A stretch of DNA of 37,714 nucleotides. Origin: Kiloniellaceae bacterium. Lineage in GTDB: Bacteria; Pseudomonadota; Alphaproteobacteria; Kiloniellales; Kiloniellaceae. Positions 25,277 through 33,399 of this stretch are shown here, one piece after another. The translations under genes were made by a program, and so were the position numbers. The stretch spans positions 1 to 37,714 of the forward strand of contig JAJFGK010000019.1 of NCBI GenBank assembly GCA_021776195.1, read 5' to 3'. How positions within the stretch are numbered: the stretch's first letter is position 1; every line of letters starts with the position of its first letter. The notes beneath the pieces are model-generated. The model was given only the letters and a program-made list of their open reading frames with translations. It was not told the origin of the DNA and made no database searches.

Positions 25277-25304
25277 CCACCGGTCCCTGTTCACAGGGCG
25301 AACG
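25277..25304 (+). terminator. Stem-loop after the OmpA-family gene
   Basis: ACCGGTCCCTG and CAGGGCGAACGGT form a short hairpin (CCCTG-TTCA-CAGGG with an outer ACCG/CGGT pairing) just after the stop codon. No T-run follows. Confidence 0.4.
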
Positions 25305-25476
25305 GTGAGGTCAGGTAGGGCTAGCGTCGAGGCCAGGTAGGCCCCTGCCCCTGGAGAGGGCCTCTCGCAAGGACAGACCTGACTAGTACCGACCAAGGCC
25401 CACATGACCCGCAACAATAGCGGGAGACCCAATCGCCATTGTGCGACCCCTGCGGCAACTAATCGGGAGATCAGTC

Positions 25477-26652
25477 ATGGTTGGGCTCGTTATGCTTGCT
25501 GCAGCACTGATCTGGGTCTGGTGCGCCTGCGCTACCGCTTCGATAGCACAGGCCAAGAGCTATCCCTATTGGGAAGTTTGGCTCTATTCATTGGTGGTCC
25601 TGCCAATCATGATACCCGCGGTCATTCTGCTGCCACCTGCCCAATCTGCCCGTCTCGATGACCTGGTCGCCACGACGCGCCATCGAGTGCGCGGGCGCTG
25701 GTTCCAGTCCCCGATGGACAAGACCCGGCTCACGGTTTGCCTCGCCGGTCTGTCTGCCTTGATTTTGCTTCCGGGACCTTCGATCGGAGGAAGCGTGACC
25801 CAGCTGGAGCAGATGTCGCGCCATGCCATTGCCTTGGAGGCCTGCGTAATCGCAAGTGACCGTTTGACCCACTGTTTGCCTTGGCCCAGTCCCGACGCCG
25901 GCGCTGTCACTCGGTCGGATCAATCCCCGCAGCCAGACTGGCCCGGGTCGCGACTGGCGGAACAGGTGCCTCCCGCCAAGGGAGGGACTGGCCAGCGGGG
26001 GACCGATACCGAGGTCCCGGCTCCGGAAAGCGAGCCTTCCGGAGCGGTCGAACAGCGCAGGATAGTTGACCCCTTTGGGCTATTGAAACCCTGGGGCAAT
26101 GAGGCGCGTCCGAGCCGTCCCGCCGATCGGCCGGCGCCGGATACCCGCGATCGACCTCAAGCCGACCGCGAGGTCGGGCAGCGACCGAGACGAGGCGATC
26201 ATTCCCGGGTGCAAGTCCTTGAGCCAGCTCAGCCATTGGAAGTTTTGCGTGCCCTACAGATACAGCTCAAGCACTTGGGGTTCGAACCTGGGCCGATCGA
26301 TGGTCTTTACGGGCCCAAGACCGCACGGGCTATCGGACGATTCCTAAAGCGCGAGGGATCGAACCAGGCCGTAGGCATGGATCGGCACACCGCTACCGAA
26401 CTCCTACGGGTCGCCATGGGCGTCCCGTCGGAGCCTGAACCCGCCATGATCGTTGAAGCGGTATCGACGACAAAAGCGTTTTCCGGCGGTTTGTTCAGCG
26501 ACCCCAATTCGATCGGCCCGGTGCAAGATGAGGCACTGCCCGATCCCCTCGACAGCGAGCCCATGAACCTCCTCGGAACCGCGCCGTGGAACGTGCCGGA
26601 AACTGTGAATTCCGGCGTGGCCCACTCGACTCTGTCGGGCTCGAAGCAGTAA
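25477..26652 (+). CDS. Membrane protein with peptidoglycan-binding domain
   Basis: A 391-residue protein with two hydrophobic segments near the start (VGLVMLAAALIWVWCACAT and a second around residues 35-50) and another near residue 100. A long Pro/Arg/Asp-rich disordered linker follows, then a PG_binding_1 domain (LQIQLKHLGFEPGPIDGLYG). The overall architecture is not one I recognise. It probably tethers the inner membrane to the cell wall. ATG 25477 follows CGGGAGA; a GTG at 25441 is an alternative. No EcfG-type site was found upstream. The stop lies close to the end of the convergent PhyR-like gene. Confidence 0.75.
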   Translation: MVGLVMLAAALIWVWCACATASIAQAKSYPYWEVWLYSLVVLPIMIPAVILLPPAQSARLDDLVATTRHRVRGRWFQSPMDKTRLTVCLAGLSALILLPGPSIGGSVTQLEQMSRHAIALEACVIASDRLTHCLPWPSPDAGAVTRSDQSPQPDWPGSRLAEQVPPAKGGTGQRGTDTEVPAPESEPSGAVEQRRIVDPFGLLKPWGNEARPSRPADRPAPDTRDRPQADREVGQRPRRGDHSRVQVLEPAQPLEVLRALQIQLKHLGFEPGPIDGLYGPKTARAIGRFLKREGSNQAVGMDRHTATELLRVAMGVPSEPEPAMIVEAVSTTKAFSGGLFSDPNSIGPVQDEALPDPLDSEPMNLLGTAPWNVPETVNSGVAHSTLSGSKQ

Positions 26653-26724
26653 CCAGCCCGCCGAGCCAATCCACGCCGCCTCGTCACGGCTCGTCGTCTC
26701 GGCGATGGCGCAGTCCCCGGGTCT

Positions 26725-27219
26725 TCAAACGGGTCCGGCTGGTCTGGAGCGGTGAGGGATTCGTTCCGCGTCATCGGCCACGCCAACCTGGTCGCGCCGC
26801 CTTGCCTTGTGGTTCAACTCTTCCAAGGCATCTTGCAACTGGGCCCCGACCATGCGCGGCGGTTGGTCCAAAATGGCCGCGACCTCCACAGTGCTAAAGC
26901 CTTCCAGAGCAAACAAGAGCAAGACTTGACGGCTCTCGAGTTTCATCAACCGTAGCTTTTCCTCGAGGCCGCGCTCAAGCCCGACATCGGGCTGGGCAGC
27001 TCTGGCGCGGGACAATCTGCCTCTGCGCCAAGCGACGTGAAAGGCCCAGAACAGGGCCACCTTTGGCAGGCGGTCCGACGGGAAGTCTTCCGGGCGCTCG
27101 ACGATCGCCTTCAGGCAGGCGCGAACATCGGCATCCCCCTGGTCCCGGGCGCCGGCCAGGGCTCTGGCATAGCGGCGAAGATGGGGCAGATGGGGCGCGA
27201 TCGCCGCAGAAAGGGGCAT
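26725..27219 (-). CDS. PhyR-type sigma-like domain protein without receiver domain
   Basis: A 164-residue protein. Its first ~140 residues match the sigma-like, NepR-binding half of PhyR: IAPHLPHLRRYARALAGARDQGD, FPSDRLPKVALFWAFHVAW and VLLLFALEGFSTVEVAAIL. In PhyR this half is followed by a receiver domain with a phosphorylatable Asp. Here the sequence ends about 25 residues later (SRPAGPV) and no receiver remnant is found in any frame downstream. It is divergent from nepR-ecfG, the canonical place of phyR. It may be an unregulated NepR antagonist, a decoy or a truncated gene. A full PhyR may exist elsewhere. Confidence 0.82.
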   Translation of the reverse strand: MPLSAAIAPHLPHLRRYARALAGARDQGDADVRACLKAIVERPEDFPSDRLPKVALFWAFHVAWRRGRLSRARAAQPDVGLERGLEEKLRLMKLESRQVLLLFALEGFSTVEVAAILDQPPRMVGAQLQDALEELNHKARRRDQVGVADDAERIPHRSRPAGPV

Positions 27220-27288
27220 GGCAAGTTTCCACTAACGTGATGGGGACTGGAACATTCTCTCGAAGAAGAATGGTTCAAGCCACGAATA

Positions 27289-27330
27289 GGTTCCCTGATC
27301 GTGTCGGAAAAGTTTTCCGACCAGGGAACC
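27289..27330. promoter_or_regulatory. Long palindrome between divergent phyR-like and nepR genes
   Basis: GGTTCCCTG (27289-27297) mirrors CAGGGAACC (27322-27330), and GTCGGAAAA (27303-27311) mirrors TTTTCCGAC (27313-27321). Each end contributes a GGAACC box reading outward, one per strand. This places EcfG-type -35 elements for both divergent genes at the edges of one palindrome. It could coordinate divergent transcription or form a leader hairpin. Confidence 0.65.
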
Positions 27331-27349
27331 ATTCGTCGCCATGGGTGTT
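27325..27349 (+). promoter_or_regulatory. EcfG-type promoter of nepR-ecfG
   Basis: GGAAC (27325-27329), 16 bases, then TGTT (27346-27349). This is one base from the consensus CGTT. It would make nepR-ecfG autoregulated, as is usual in alphaproteobacteria. The minus-strand GGAAC (27294-27290) has only a weak -10 (CATT after 17 bases). Confidence 0.55.
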
Positions 27350-27464
27350 TTTGGTGAAACAGATTGAAGGCGGCGCCACCGCCGCATTCCGATGAGAACC
27401 CCAATGAGCAAGCGGCCGGTCCGGGGCCGCTTCATCCGCGCAATAGGTTAGGTCCAAGGACGAG

Positions 27465-27626
27465 ATGTCCCTGCCAAATGATGATCTGGACGACACATCA
27501 CAGGCCCTACCTGACTGGCTGAGCGAGGGTCTGCGCGAAATCTACGACAGCGACTTCTTGGAGCCCCTTTCAAAGGACCTCAAGCGGTTGCTGTGCGAAC
27601 TCGATCAGAAAACCGGCCAGCAATAG
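27465..27626 (+). CDS. nepR: NepR anti-sigma factor
   Basis: A 53-residue protein with the NepR core WLSEGLREIYDSDF followed by LEPLSKDLKRLLCELD, corresponding to the two helices that clamp EcfG. NepR sequesters the sigma factor until PhyR binds it. It is shorter than many NepR proteins, with only a brief N-terminal tail. ATG 27465 follows CCAAGGACGAG. It ends 3 bases before ecfG and lies opposite a PhyR-like gene, which is the standard arrangement of this locus. Confidence 0.85.
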   Translation: MSLPNDDLDDTSQALPDWLSEGLREIYDSDFLEPLSKDLKRLLCELDQKTGQQ

Positions 27627-27629
27627 GCC

Positions 27630-28208
27630 ATGGAACAGGGAATAGGCAGCTTGCGTAGAAACCCATCGGAAAGCTTCGGGCAGGAGATCATTGCCTTCAT
27701 ACCTCCTCTCAGAGCCTTTGCCATCTCGCTGAGCGGAAGTCGGTCATTGGCTGACGACCTCGTGCAGGAGACGATCCTGAAAGCCTGGGCCAACCGTGAC
27801 AGCTTCGAGCCGGGAACCAATATGAAGGCCTGGCTGCACACGATCCTGCGCAATCACTTTTTCAACCTGAGTCGCAACTATCGGCGTTTGGTCGAGGACC
27901 CCGACGGTCGCCTCGCGGGCGCCCTCTCTGTCGCGCCAACCCAGGTCAGCGCACTGGAGTATCGGGACCTTCGGCGCGCCCTTACCCAACTCAGCCCTGA
28001 ACAGCGCGAAGCACTGATCCTCACCAGCGCCGGAGGCTTTTCCTACGAAGAGGTCGCCGATATCGCCGGCTGCGCGGTTGGGACGGTCAAGAGCCGGATC
28101 AACAGGGCACGCGAGAGGCTCCACGATCTATTGGAGGGCGACCTGGCGCCGGAGATTCCGATGGCAGTCGCGACCTTGCCCGGTGCCACCCAGGCCAACC
28201 TGGATTAG
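27630..28208 (+). CDS. ecfG: General stress response sigma factor, EcfG type
   Basis: A 192-residue ECF sigma factor. Region 2 is visible as IPPLRAFAISLSGSRSLADD followed by LVQETILKAWANRDSF, with WLHTILRNHFFN after it. Region 4 is LSPEQREALILTSAGGFSYE followed by EVADIAGCAVGTVKSRINRAR. EcfG recruits RNA polymerase to GGAAC-N16/17-CGTT promoters under general stress. It is directly downstream of nepR, and many genes in the next 9 kb carry matching sites. A tail of about 25 residues (MAVATLPGATQANLD) follows region 4. Confidence 0.9.
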   Translation: MEQGIGSLRRNPSESFGQEIIAFIPPLRAFAISLSGSRSLADDLVQETILKAWANRDSFEPGTNMKAWLHTILRNHFFNLSRNYRRLVEDPDGRLAGALSVAPTQVSALEYRDLRRALTQLSPEQREALILTSAGGFSYEEVADIAGCAVGTVKSRINRARERLHDLLEGDLAPEIPMAVATLPGATQANLD

Positions 28209-28305
28209 CCAACCCGCCCGGGTCCACGACCGGCTGAGCACAGCAGCCCTGCCAAGCTCTATGGTCTCCATCGGGCCAGCGGCCGCAGTTTCCGGCACAG
28301 AGGTA

Positions 28306-29481
28306 TCACCGCGGGGTTTTGACGGTGGACGCCCGCCACCGGTGCAACGACGGCGAGATGTCCCCGTTCAGAAACAAGGCGACGACGTTGAACTTTTCGA
28401 TATTGTCGCAAAGCGCCCGCATGACAACGAGAATCGGCACCGCCATCAGCGCGCCGGGAACACCCCACAGCCACCCCCAGAAAAGAACGAAAAGAAAGAT
28501 TGCGACCGGGTTAATTGTCAACTTGCGACCCAGGATCGCCGGCGTCAGGAACTGTGCCTCGAGGATGTTGATGCCAAGATAGAGCAGCGGCGCAATGGCC
28601 GCGGCGGCGATAGTTTCCAATGTGATTAGTGCCACCATGAAAACCACGGCGGCGCCGACAATCGCACCCACGAAGGGGATGAAGTTCAAAAGGCCTGCCA
28701 TGACGCCCCAGAGCGCTGCATTCGGCAAGCCGAGCGCCCAGAGCGCCAAGCCGACCGATGCCCCCAGCAGAAAATTGATGATGCTCACGGTCAAAATGTA
28801 GCCGGCGGCGTCTTGCTCGATCTTTTTCATGATAACGAGCACCTGCTTCTTGCCCCGCAGACCGGAGACCATTGCGACCAGGCGCTCCTTGAATAGATCT
28901 CCCGATGCCAGAAGAAAGAACAACAGGGCCGAGATGATCGCCAGCTGCAGGACCAGGGTCTGCAGCGATTCGAAGAGCTGCGACGAGAACTTCGGTCCCT
29001 TGATGGTAACCTCGGAGGCGCCCTCGGCACCCACACCCGCCGCCTTCGCCAGTTCGTCCACCTCCCTGGTGACCTGCGCGACACCCTCGACCGGTCTCAT
29101 GACCTCCTGGAGCTTGCCCTTAATCTCCCAAGCCAGGTACGGCAGGCGATCCAGCCAATCCTGGATCGGCTCGCTGAGCAAGATACTGAGAGATACCAGG
29201 CCACCGGACAGGAGAAGGACCAGAAGGAAAGCGCTGACCGGAGGCGGCACACGCCGCTTCGCAAGATTGCGCGACAGCGGCGAAAAGATGATGTTCAGCA
29301 AGACCGCCGCAAAGACCGGAACCATGAAAGTCGCGGCGAAGTAAAGCGCGTAGACCGCGCCGATGAAGAGGAGTCCGTAAATAGGCAATGCCAAAACGGA
29401 CAAATCGTGCCGTTCCATGGCAGGTTGGGCAACCACGACGGCCTGCGGGGGCTGAGGCATTTCTCCCTCGGGCGCACTCAT
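28306..29481 (-). CDS. AI-2E transporter family (PerM-like) membrane protein
   Basis: A 391-residue membrane protein with about eight hydrophobic segments. The N-terminal pair is YGLLFIGAVYALYFAATF and VFAAVLLNIIFSPL. The conserved C-terminal part contains NAALWGVMAGLLNFIPFVG and ALMAVPILVVMRALCDNIE, typical of the AI-2E transporter family (exporters or ion antiporters of unclear substrate). Its start overlaps the preceding gene's stop (ATGA at 29478-29481). It is the last of five minus-strand genes probably driven from the site at 31577, and converges with ecfG. Confidence 0.88.
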   Translation of the reverse strand: MSAPEGEMPQPPQAVVVAQPAMERHDLSVLALPIYGLLFIGAVYALYFAATFMVPVFAAVLLNIIFSPLSRNLAKRRVPPPVSAFLLVLLLSGGLVSLSILLSEPIQDWLDRLPYLAWEIKGKLQEVMRPVEGVAQVTREVDELAKAAGVGAEGASEVTIKGPKFSSQLFESLQTLVLQLAIISALLFFLLASGDLFKERLVAMVSGLRGKKQVLVIMKKIEQDAAGYILTVSIINFLLGASVGLALWALGLPNAALWGVMAGLLNFIPFVGAIVGAAVVFMVALITLETIAAAAIAPLLYLGINILEAQFLTPAILGRKLTINPVAIFLFVLFWGWLWGVPGALMAVPILVVMRALCDNIEKFNVVALFLNGDISPSLHRWRASTVKTPR

Positions 29482-29942
29482 GGCGCACCACCGCCTCGGC
29501 CTGCCCCGAACTCCCGGATCGCGGCCTGCACTGTCATTTCAATGGTGCGCCGTGTTGCAGGACTGCCGCCGACCAGGGCGCCGGCCGCCAGCGCGAGCGC
29601 GAGCGCCGACTTGGGATTGCCTTGAACCCATCCCGTCAGGGATGCTGCGGCGCCGAGGCCAGCGCGCATCGGATCACCGCGCCCGGAATCGCCGCGCCCG
29701 GCGTGCTGGCTCGGCGGCCGGGCCCGCCTGTTCAGCCGGAGCCACAGGACGCCACCGCAGAGCAGGAGCGCAACCAGGATGACCGCGCCGACGGCTTGAG
29801 CCGCCGCGCTGTCGCCGATCGAAACCGACAGCTGCAAGAACGCTCCATAGGCGAGAAAGCACAGTCCCAAGACGCCAAGAACCAGGCCGGCCAGAACCAA
29901 TGGCACGAGAATGAGCAGTTTTTTGAGGTAGCGTTCGATCAT
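29478..29942 (-). CDS. Small membrane protein with two N-terminal helices
   Basis: A 154-residue protein not assigned to a named family. Two membrane helices (ILVPLVLAGLVLGVLGLCFL and VGAVILVALLLCGGVLWLRL) precede an Arg/Gly-rich linker and an Ala-rich hydrophobic segment (SALALALAAGALVGG). The position between a DUF883 protein and a transporter resembles the YqjD-YqjE type of stress gene pair, so a YqjE-like role is possible. Coupled to the next gene by ATGA overlap. Confidence 0.7.
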   Translation of the reverse strand: MIERYLKKLLILVPLVLAGLVLGVLGLCFLAYGAFLQLSVSIGDSAAAQAVGAVILVALLLCGGVLWLRLNRRARPPSQHAGRGDSGRGDPMRAGLGAAASLTGWVQGNPKSALALALAAGALVGGSPATRRTIEMTVQAAIREFGAGRGGGAP

Positions 29943-30009
29943 CGCGACTTCCCACGCGGCCTTGCGGGTTGGAGGTTGTTCTTGTCGCGGAAGGTCGCTA
30001 GATCGCGCT

Positions 30010-30291
30010 TTAGCGGCGGTCTAGCAGCTTGCCGACGAGCAGGCCGGCGCCGAAGGCGACCAGCAGGCTGACCAACGGGCGATTGGTCACTTCCTGTTCG
30101 ACTCTTGCCGCGGTCGCGCTGGCCTGGGATTTGATTTTGGAGGCCGCCTCCCGCGCCTGGGCCACACCTTCCTCGGCCTGGTCGCCGACAAGTGCTCTGA
30201 CGGTCTGGGCGAGGGCCGCCAGATCCGCCTGTATCCGCGTCAGGTCGTCTTTCAAGTCGCCCGCTGCGGCGGGCTCCGCTTCTTTCGCCAT
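30010..30291 (-). CDS. DUF883 / ElaB-YqjD family protein
   Basis: A 93-residue protein with a long amphipathic coiled-coil (LKDDLTRIQADLAALAQTVRA) and a single C-terminal membrane anchor with the family motif NRPLVSLLVAFGAGLLVGKL followed by LDRR. In enterobacteria this family is stress-induced and links ribosomes to the inner membrane; here the role is inferred. It is a member of the minus-strand envelope operon. Confidence 0.88.
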   Translation of the reverse strand: MAKEAEPAAAGDLKDDLTRIQADLAALAQTVRALVGDQAEEGVAQAREAASKIKSQASATAARVEQEVTNRPLVSLLVAFGAGLLVGKLLDRR

Positions 30292-30384
30292 GATATCTGA
30301 CTCCTATCTGATGTAACGATTTCGGGTTGAGGGATATTGGTCGACGTCTCTCAGCCGCCGCCGTGAGAGTAATCGCGCCTCACG

Positions 30385-30564
30385 TCAGTTCTGAATTTCT
30401 TCGGCGGCGTCCTCGGCCGCGTCAGCGGCCTCGTTCACGGTCTCATCGACCTTCTCGCCGAGCCGCTCGGCGGGGCCCTCTTCCTCGCAAGCGACCAACA
30501 GCGACAGCACGAAGACAGGAGCCAACGCGCGGCAAAGGTATGGTTTCAGATTGGCTAGGGTCAT
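30385..30564 (-). CDS. Small predicted lipoprotein
   Basis: A 59-residue protein whose signal ends in a lipobox-like LLVAC followed by an acidic, Ala/Glu-rich tail (EKVDETVNEAADAAEDAAEE) likely to form a helix. ATG 30564 is preceded by CCAGGAGAG; a start 39 bases upstream is less likely. The function is unknown. It lies between the OmpA and DUF883 genes on the same strand. Confidence 0.7.
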   Translation of the reverse strand: MTLANLKPYLCRALAPVFVLSLLVACEEEGPAERLGEKVDETVNEAADAAEDAAEEIQN

Positions 30565-30681
30565 CGGAAGAACTCTCCTGGTCAGATTTGAGAAAGAGCT
30601 CAAGCCGCGCGGCTACAGGTCACATTGTCCAGCCTGATGCCGAGCGGCCTCAGCTGCTTGCGCTGTCCTACCGAACGATCT

Positions 30682-31359
30682 TCAGTTCTGAATGATCTTC
30701 AGTTCGACACGACGATTGAGCTGCTCCCGCTCACCGTCCGGCGTCGGGATGGCCGTCTCGGTCTCGCCTTCCCAGGTCATGTCGATCTGGTCGGCGTTCA
30801 CGCCGTAGGTCGTCAAAACCTCGGCAACGTTTATCACGCGGAAGCGTGACAGCTCCTCATTGTAGACACGGTCTCCCGAACGATCGGCATGACCCTGGAT
30901 CTGGAACCGGGTTTCGCTGTTGGCGCTCTTGGCTATCTCCGACAGCTCGATGCGTTCTTCCGGCCGCATCTCCGCCTTATCGAAATCGAAGAAGACAACG
31001 TCCTCGACGATTGTCGGGATCTTGATTTCATCCTGGACCGCCGGCACGGGCGGCGTGACCGCTACCTGTTTCGGCTCCGGAGCCTTTGCCTCGGCCTTGG
31101 GTGCCTCTCGCTTCAGGTCGACAAATAGCGGGTGGGGCGCCGCCGGACCGACCACGTCCCGACGGGAATAGAGGTTCGAGAATCCCTGGTCGCCTTGCGC
31201 CGCCTCCCAGAGGTTTACCTGTGAGATATCCGGCGTCTCGTTGGTCGTCGTATTGATCCAAGTGGTCGATCTTTCGTCCGCTTGGTTGCTTTCGGCTTGG
31301 GCGACCGTGGCGGCGGCGACGAGCCCGAAGACCGTGGCCATCAGTGTAATCTTACGCAT
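30682..31359 (-). CDS. OmpA-family protein, second
   Basis: A 225-residue protein with a signal peptide (ITLMATVFGLVAAATVAQA). A variable Pro/Lys/Ala-rich linker follows, then an OmpA domain from about residue 115 (VVFFDFDKAEMRPEERIEL) with GHADRSGDRVYNEELSRFR and REQLNRRVEL. It should reside in the periplasm and bind peptidoglycan. First gene of the minus-strand series. A GGAAC-N16-GGTT site lies about 190 bases upstream. Confidence 0.88.
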   Translation of the reverse strand: MRKITLMATVFGLVAAATVAQAESNQADERSTTWINTTTNETPDISQVNLWEAAQGDQGFSNLYSRRDVVGPAAPHPLFVDLKREAPKAEAKAPEPKQVAVTPPVPAVQDEIKIPTIVEDVVFFDFDKAEMRPEERIELSEIAKSANSETRFQIQGHADRSGDRVYNEELSRFRVINVAEVLTTYGVNADQIDMTWEGETETAIPTPDGEREQLNRRVELKIIQN

Positions 31360-31552
31360 GACTGGTATCCTTTCCGTGATTTCTCATCAGATTGTTCATT
31401 CAGCTTTGTGTTCGATCGCGTCCTTGGACATCCAAGCATCGACGAGGGCGTCTCCCGCCCGGGCCGGTTCGCCCAGGTCAGTTCAAATTCTTGTCGGCTG
31501 CTTGACGGCCGGCACTTGAGGGCCGCTGCGCGACACTCGCTCCTGTGATGGA

Positions 31553-31577
31553 AACCCACTGCCCGCCTGCTTGTTCC
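31553..31577 (-). promoter_or_regulatory. EcfG-type promoter of the OmpA-lipoprotein-DUF883 operon
   Basis: On the minus strand GGAAC (31577-31573), 16 bases, then GGTT (31556-31553). It faces the OmpA gene, and no other such site was found before the following four minus-strand genes, so these may share the transcript. Confidence 0.5.
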
Positions 31578-31685
31578 CGAGAATAATAATTTGCTTGCCC
31601 GCCCGATCGGTCGATCGCGGGGTTCGGCGCGAACCCAGCTCCGGTAGCGCGGCGAGATTCCGAAGTACCGTGGATCTGCGGCCTT

Positions 31686-31710
31686 GGAACAATTTCGCGC
31701 CGGCGGCGTT
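31686..31710 (+). promoter_or_regulatory. EcfG-type promoter of the DUF1328 gene
   Basis: GGAAC (31686-31690), 16 bases, then CGTT (31707-31710), a full consensus match. It lies back to back with the minus-strand site at 31577, so this 130-base interval is a divergent stress promoter. Confidence 0.7.
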
Positions 31711-31814
31711 CTATCGGGATCGCTGCGCGTCAATCGGACGTGCCGCCCTTGACCCCTCTGTTTCAGTCTGACGCGCCAATGCCTCGGGGCTGCAACAAAC
31801 TCAGGAGACGAACG

Positions 31815-31991
31815 ATGCTTTATTGGGCTTTGATCTTTTTTGTCGTGGCGGTTATCGCGGCTTTCTTCGGTTTCGGTGGAATCGCCGGCGCGGCGGCGAC
31901 GATCGCGCAGGTGTGCTTCTTCGTTTTCTTGGTTCTGCTGGTTGTAAGCCTCATCGCACATGTCGTGCGCGGGCGTCGTCCCAGAGCTTGA
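31815..31991 (+). CDS. DUF1328 small membrane protein (YtjA-like)
   Basis: A 58-residue protein consisting of two membrane helices ([20 protein letters not shown] and [19 protein letters not shown]) joined by the family-typical [12 protein letters not shown]. Members are widespread, stress-associated and of unknown function. ATG 31815 is preceded by AGGAGACG; earlier in-frame codons are ignored. Confidence 0.9.
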   Translation: MLYWALIFFVVAVIAAFFGFGGIAGAAATIAQVCFFVFLVLLVVSLIAHVVRGRRPRA

Positions 31992-32111
31992 TAGGCGAGC
32001 TAAGCGCCAACGGCGGGACGACGGCGCTTTCCTGGCCCGCAAAAATCGAGCCCCACGCGCGATCTGTTCAAACAACCGACTCGGATGGGCAAGGGCCCGG
32101 CAGTCGCCCAT

Positions 32112-32136
32112 GGAACAAGATCGACGCGCAGGGGTT
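32112..32136 (+). promoter_or_regulatory. EcfG-type promoter of the BON lipoprotein gene
   Basis: GGAAC (32112-32116), 16 bases, then GGTT (32133-32136), about 40 bases upstream of the ATG at 32178, a well-placed short leader. Confidence 0.55.
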
Positions 32137-32177
32137 GTTCCTCCGCTACTGACAATACTGGAAAATGGAGTGTTCCG

Positions 32178-32492
32178 ATGAAATCCCTACGTTTGTTTTC
32201 GTGGCTTGCAATCGTCATCCTTTCGACAGGACTGATTTCCGCCTGCGACTCTACGCGCACGCAAGAGAGTCCCGGCGAGTACATCGACAGTTCCGTGATC
32301 ACCACAAAGGTCAAAACCGCTCTGGTTGATGATTCCCAGGTCAGTGCCCTCGAAATCGAAGTCGATACCTTCAAGGATCGAGTGATCCTAAGCGGGTTCG
32401 TCGACAGCGAGGCCGAGCGCGTGAAGGCAGAGCAGATCGCCTGGAGCGTCGACGGCGTGGGACAGGTCGAAAACAATCTGGTGGTCAAGTAA
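32178..32492 (+). CDS. BON-domain lipoprotein
   Basis: A 104-residue protein with a lipoprotein signal (LAIVILSTGLISAC, Cys about residue 23) and one BON domain (IDSSVITTKVKTALVDD, then VILSGFVDSEAE and VGQVENNLVV). BON domains bind phospholipid or envelope components, as in OsmY and DolP. The protein should be anchored to the periplasmic face of a membrane. Single-domain length is on the short side for the family. Confidence 0.9.
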   Translation: MKSLRLFSWLAIVILSTGLISACDSTRTQESPGEYIDSSVITTKVKTALVDDSQVSALEIEVDTFKDRVILSGFVDSEAERVKAEQIAWSVDGVGQVENNLVVK

Positions 32493-32530
32493 GAATCACG
32501 CGCCCTCGGTCTGGCTAGCCCCTCTTTGGC

Positions 32531-32567
32531 GGCCATCGAGTTCCCGGCCATCGAGTTCGCGGCCATA
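32531..32567 (+). repeat. 15-bp tandem repeat, about 2.5 copies
   Basis: GGCCATCGAGTTC(C/G)C occurs at 32531-32545 and 32546-32560, followed by GGCCATA. It lies in the spacer after the BON gene. No function is evident. Confidence 0.75.
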
Positions 32568-32690
32568 GACGCTGCACCGGACCGGCCATCCGCGCCGCCT
32601 GCCGACTGACGACGCGCGCCGCAGGAGAGATCCGGCGGCGCGCGTTGCGTTGCCGCACGACACCGACGCCGCATCTCTTGCCGCGGCAAG

Positions 32691-32715
32691 GGAACCTTCC
32701 TGCGTCAGGGGGGTT
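32691..32715 (+). promoter_or_regulatory. EcfG-type promoter of the DUF2188 gene
   Basis: GGAAC (32691-32695), 16 bases, then GGTT (32712-32715), about 35 bases before the ATG at 32751. Confidence 0.6.
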
Positions 32716-32750
32716 AATCCTGGATCACTAGACCGAAGGGATCCAGAACC

Positions 32751-33284
32751 ATGACCAAGGCGACCTACTTCACCAGAGTTGAAACCCTGTTGTCCCGCTG
32801 GGACGACGAGATCGAGGCCGCCAGGGGTTCGATGTCGCGTCTCGAGGCGCAGTTGCGAGAGAATGTCGAAGAGACCGCGGCCGACCTAAAGGTCAAGGCG
32901 GCGGGCTTGAAACAAGAACTGGAGAAATGGAAGGAAGCGCGCGAGGAGGACTGGGGCACGGTCCGCGTGCAGTTGGACGACCTCTCCCGCGACCTGGTGT
33001 CCGCTGGCCAACGGTTCGTCGAAAAAGTGGACGCTGTCACCCCCAGTGACGATTCGGCCCAGCGCACCAAGTATTTTTTCAGCCCCTCGCCGAACGGCGG
33101 CTGGGATTTGAAGAAAAAGGGTGTGAAGCGCAGCACGAAACATTTTGCCAGCAAGGCGGAAGGCCTCGCCTACAGCCGGCGTTATGTTCGATTGCAAGAA
33201 CCAAGCCAGCTCGTCGTGCGCCGACAGGACGGCACGATCCAGCGGGCCCACTGCTACGGACGCAAAGCCGACACAGCAGGGTGA
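32751..33284 (+). CDS. Coiled-coil protein with C-terminal DUF2188 domain
   Basis: A 177-residue cytoplasmic protein. Residues 1-100 form a charged coiled coil (IEAARGSMSRLEAQLRENVE and a second heptad stretch). The C-terminus is a DUF2188 domain (FFSPSPNGGWDLKKKGVKRS, KHFASKAEGLAY and VVRRQDGTIQRAHCYG). DUF2188 alone is common in bacteria; the coiled-coil fusion is less so. The function is unknown. The upstream GGAAC-N16-GGTT suggests stress expression. Confidence 0.82.
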   Translation: MTKATYFTRVETLLSRWDDEIEAARGSMSRLEAQLRENVEETAADLKVKAAGLKQELEKWKEAREEDWGTVRVQLDDLSRDLVSAGQRFVEKVDAVTPSDDSAQRTKYFFSPSPNGGWDLKKKGVKRSTKHFASKAEGLAYSRRYVRLQEPSQLVVRRQDGTIQRAHCYGRKADTAG

Positions 33285-33399
33285 ACCCGCGGCGGCGTTC
33301 GGCACTGTGAGACCAAACCTGCGCCAGCCCCCGAAGCCCTCTTGGTCGTCAGGCCCCGGTGGCGCGCGCTCATCGCGGCTTCGAAGATCTGAGACATGC

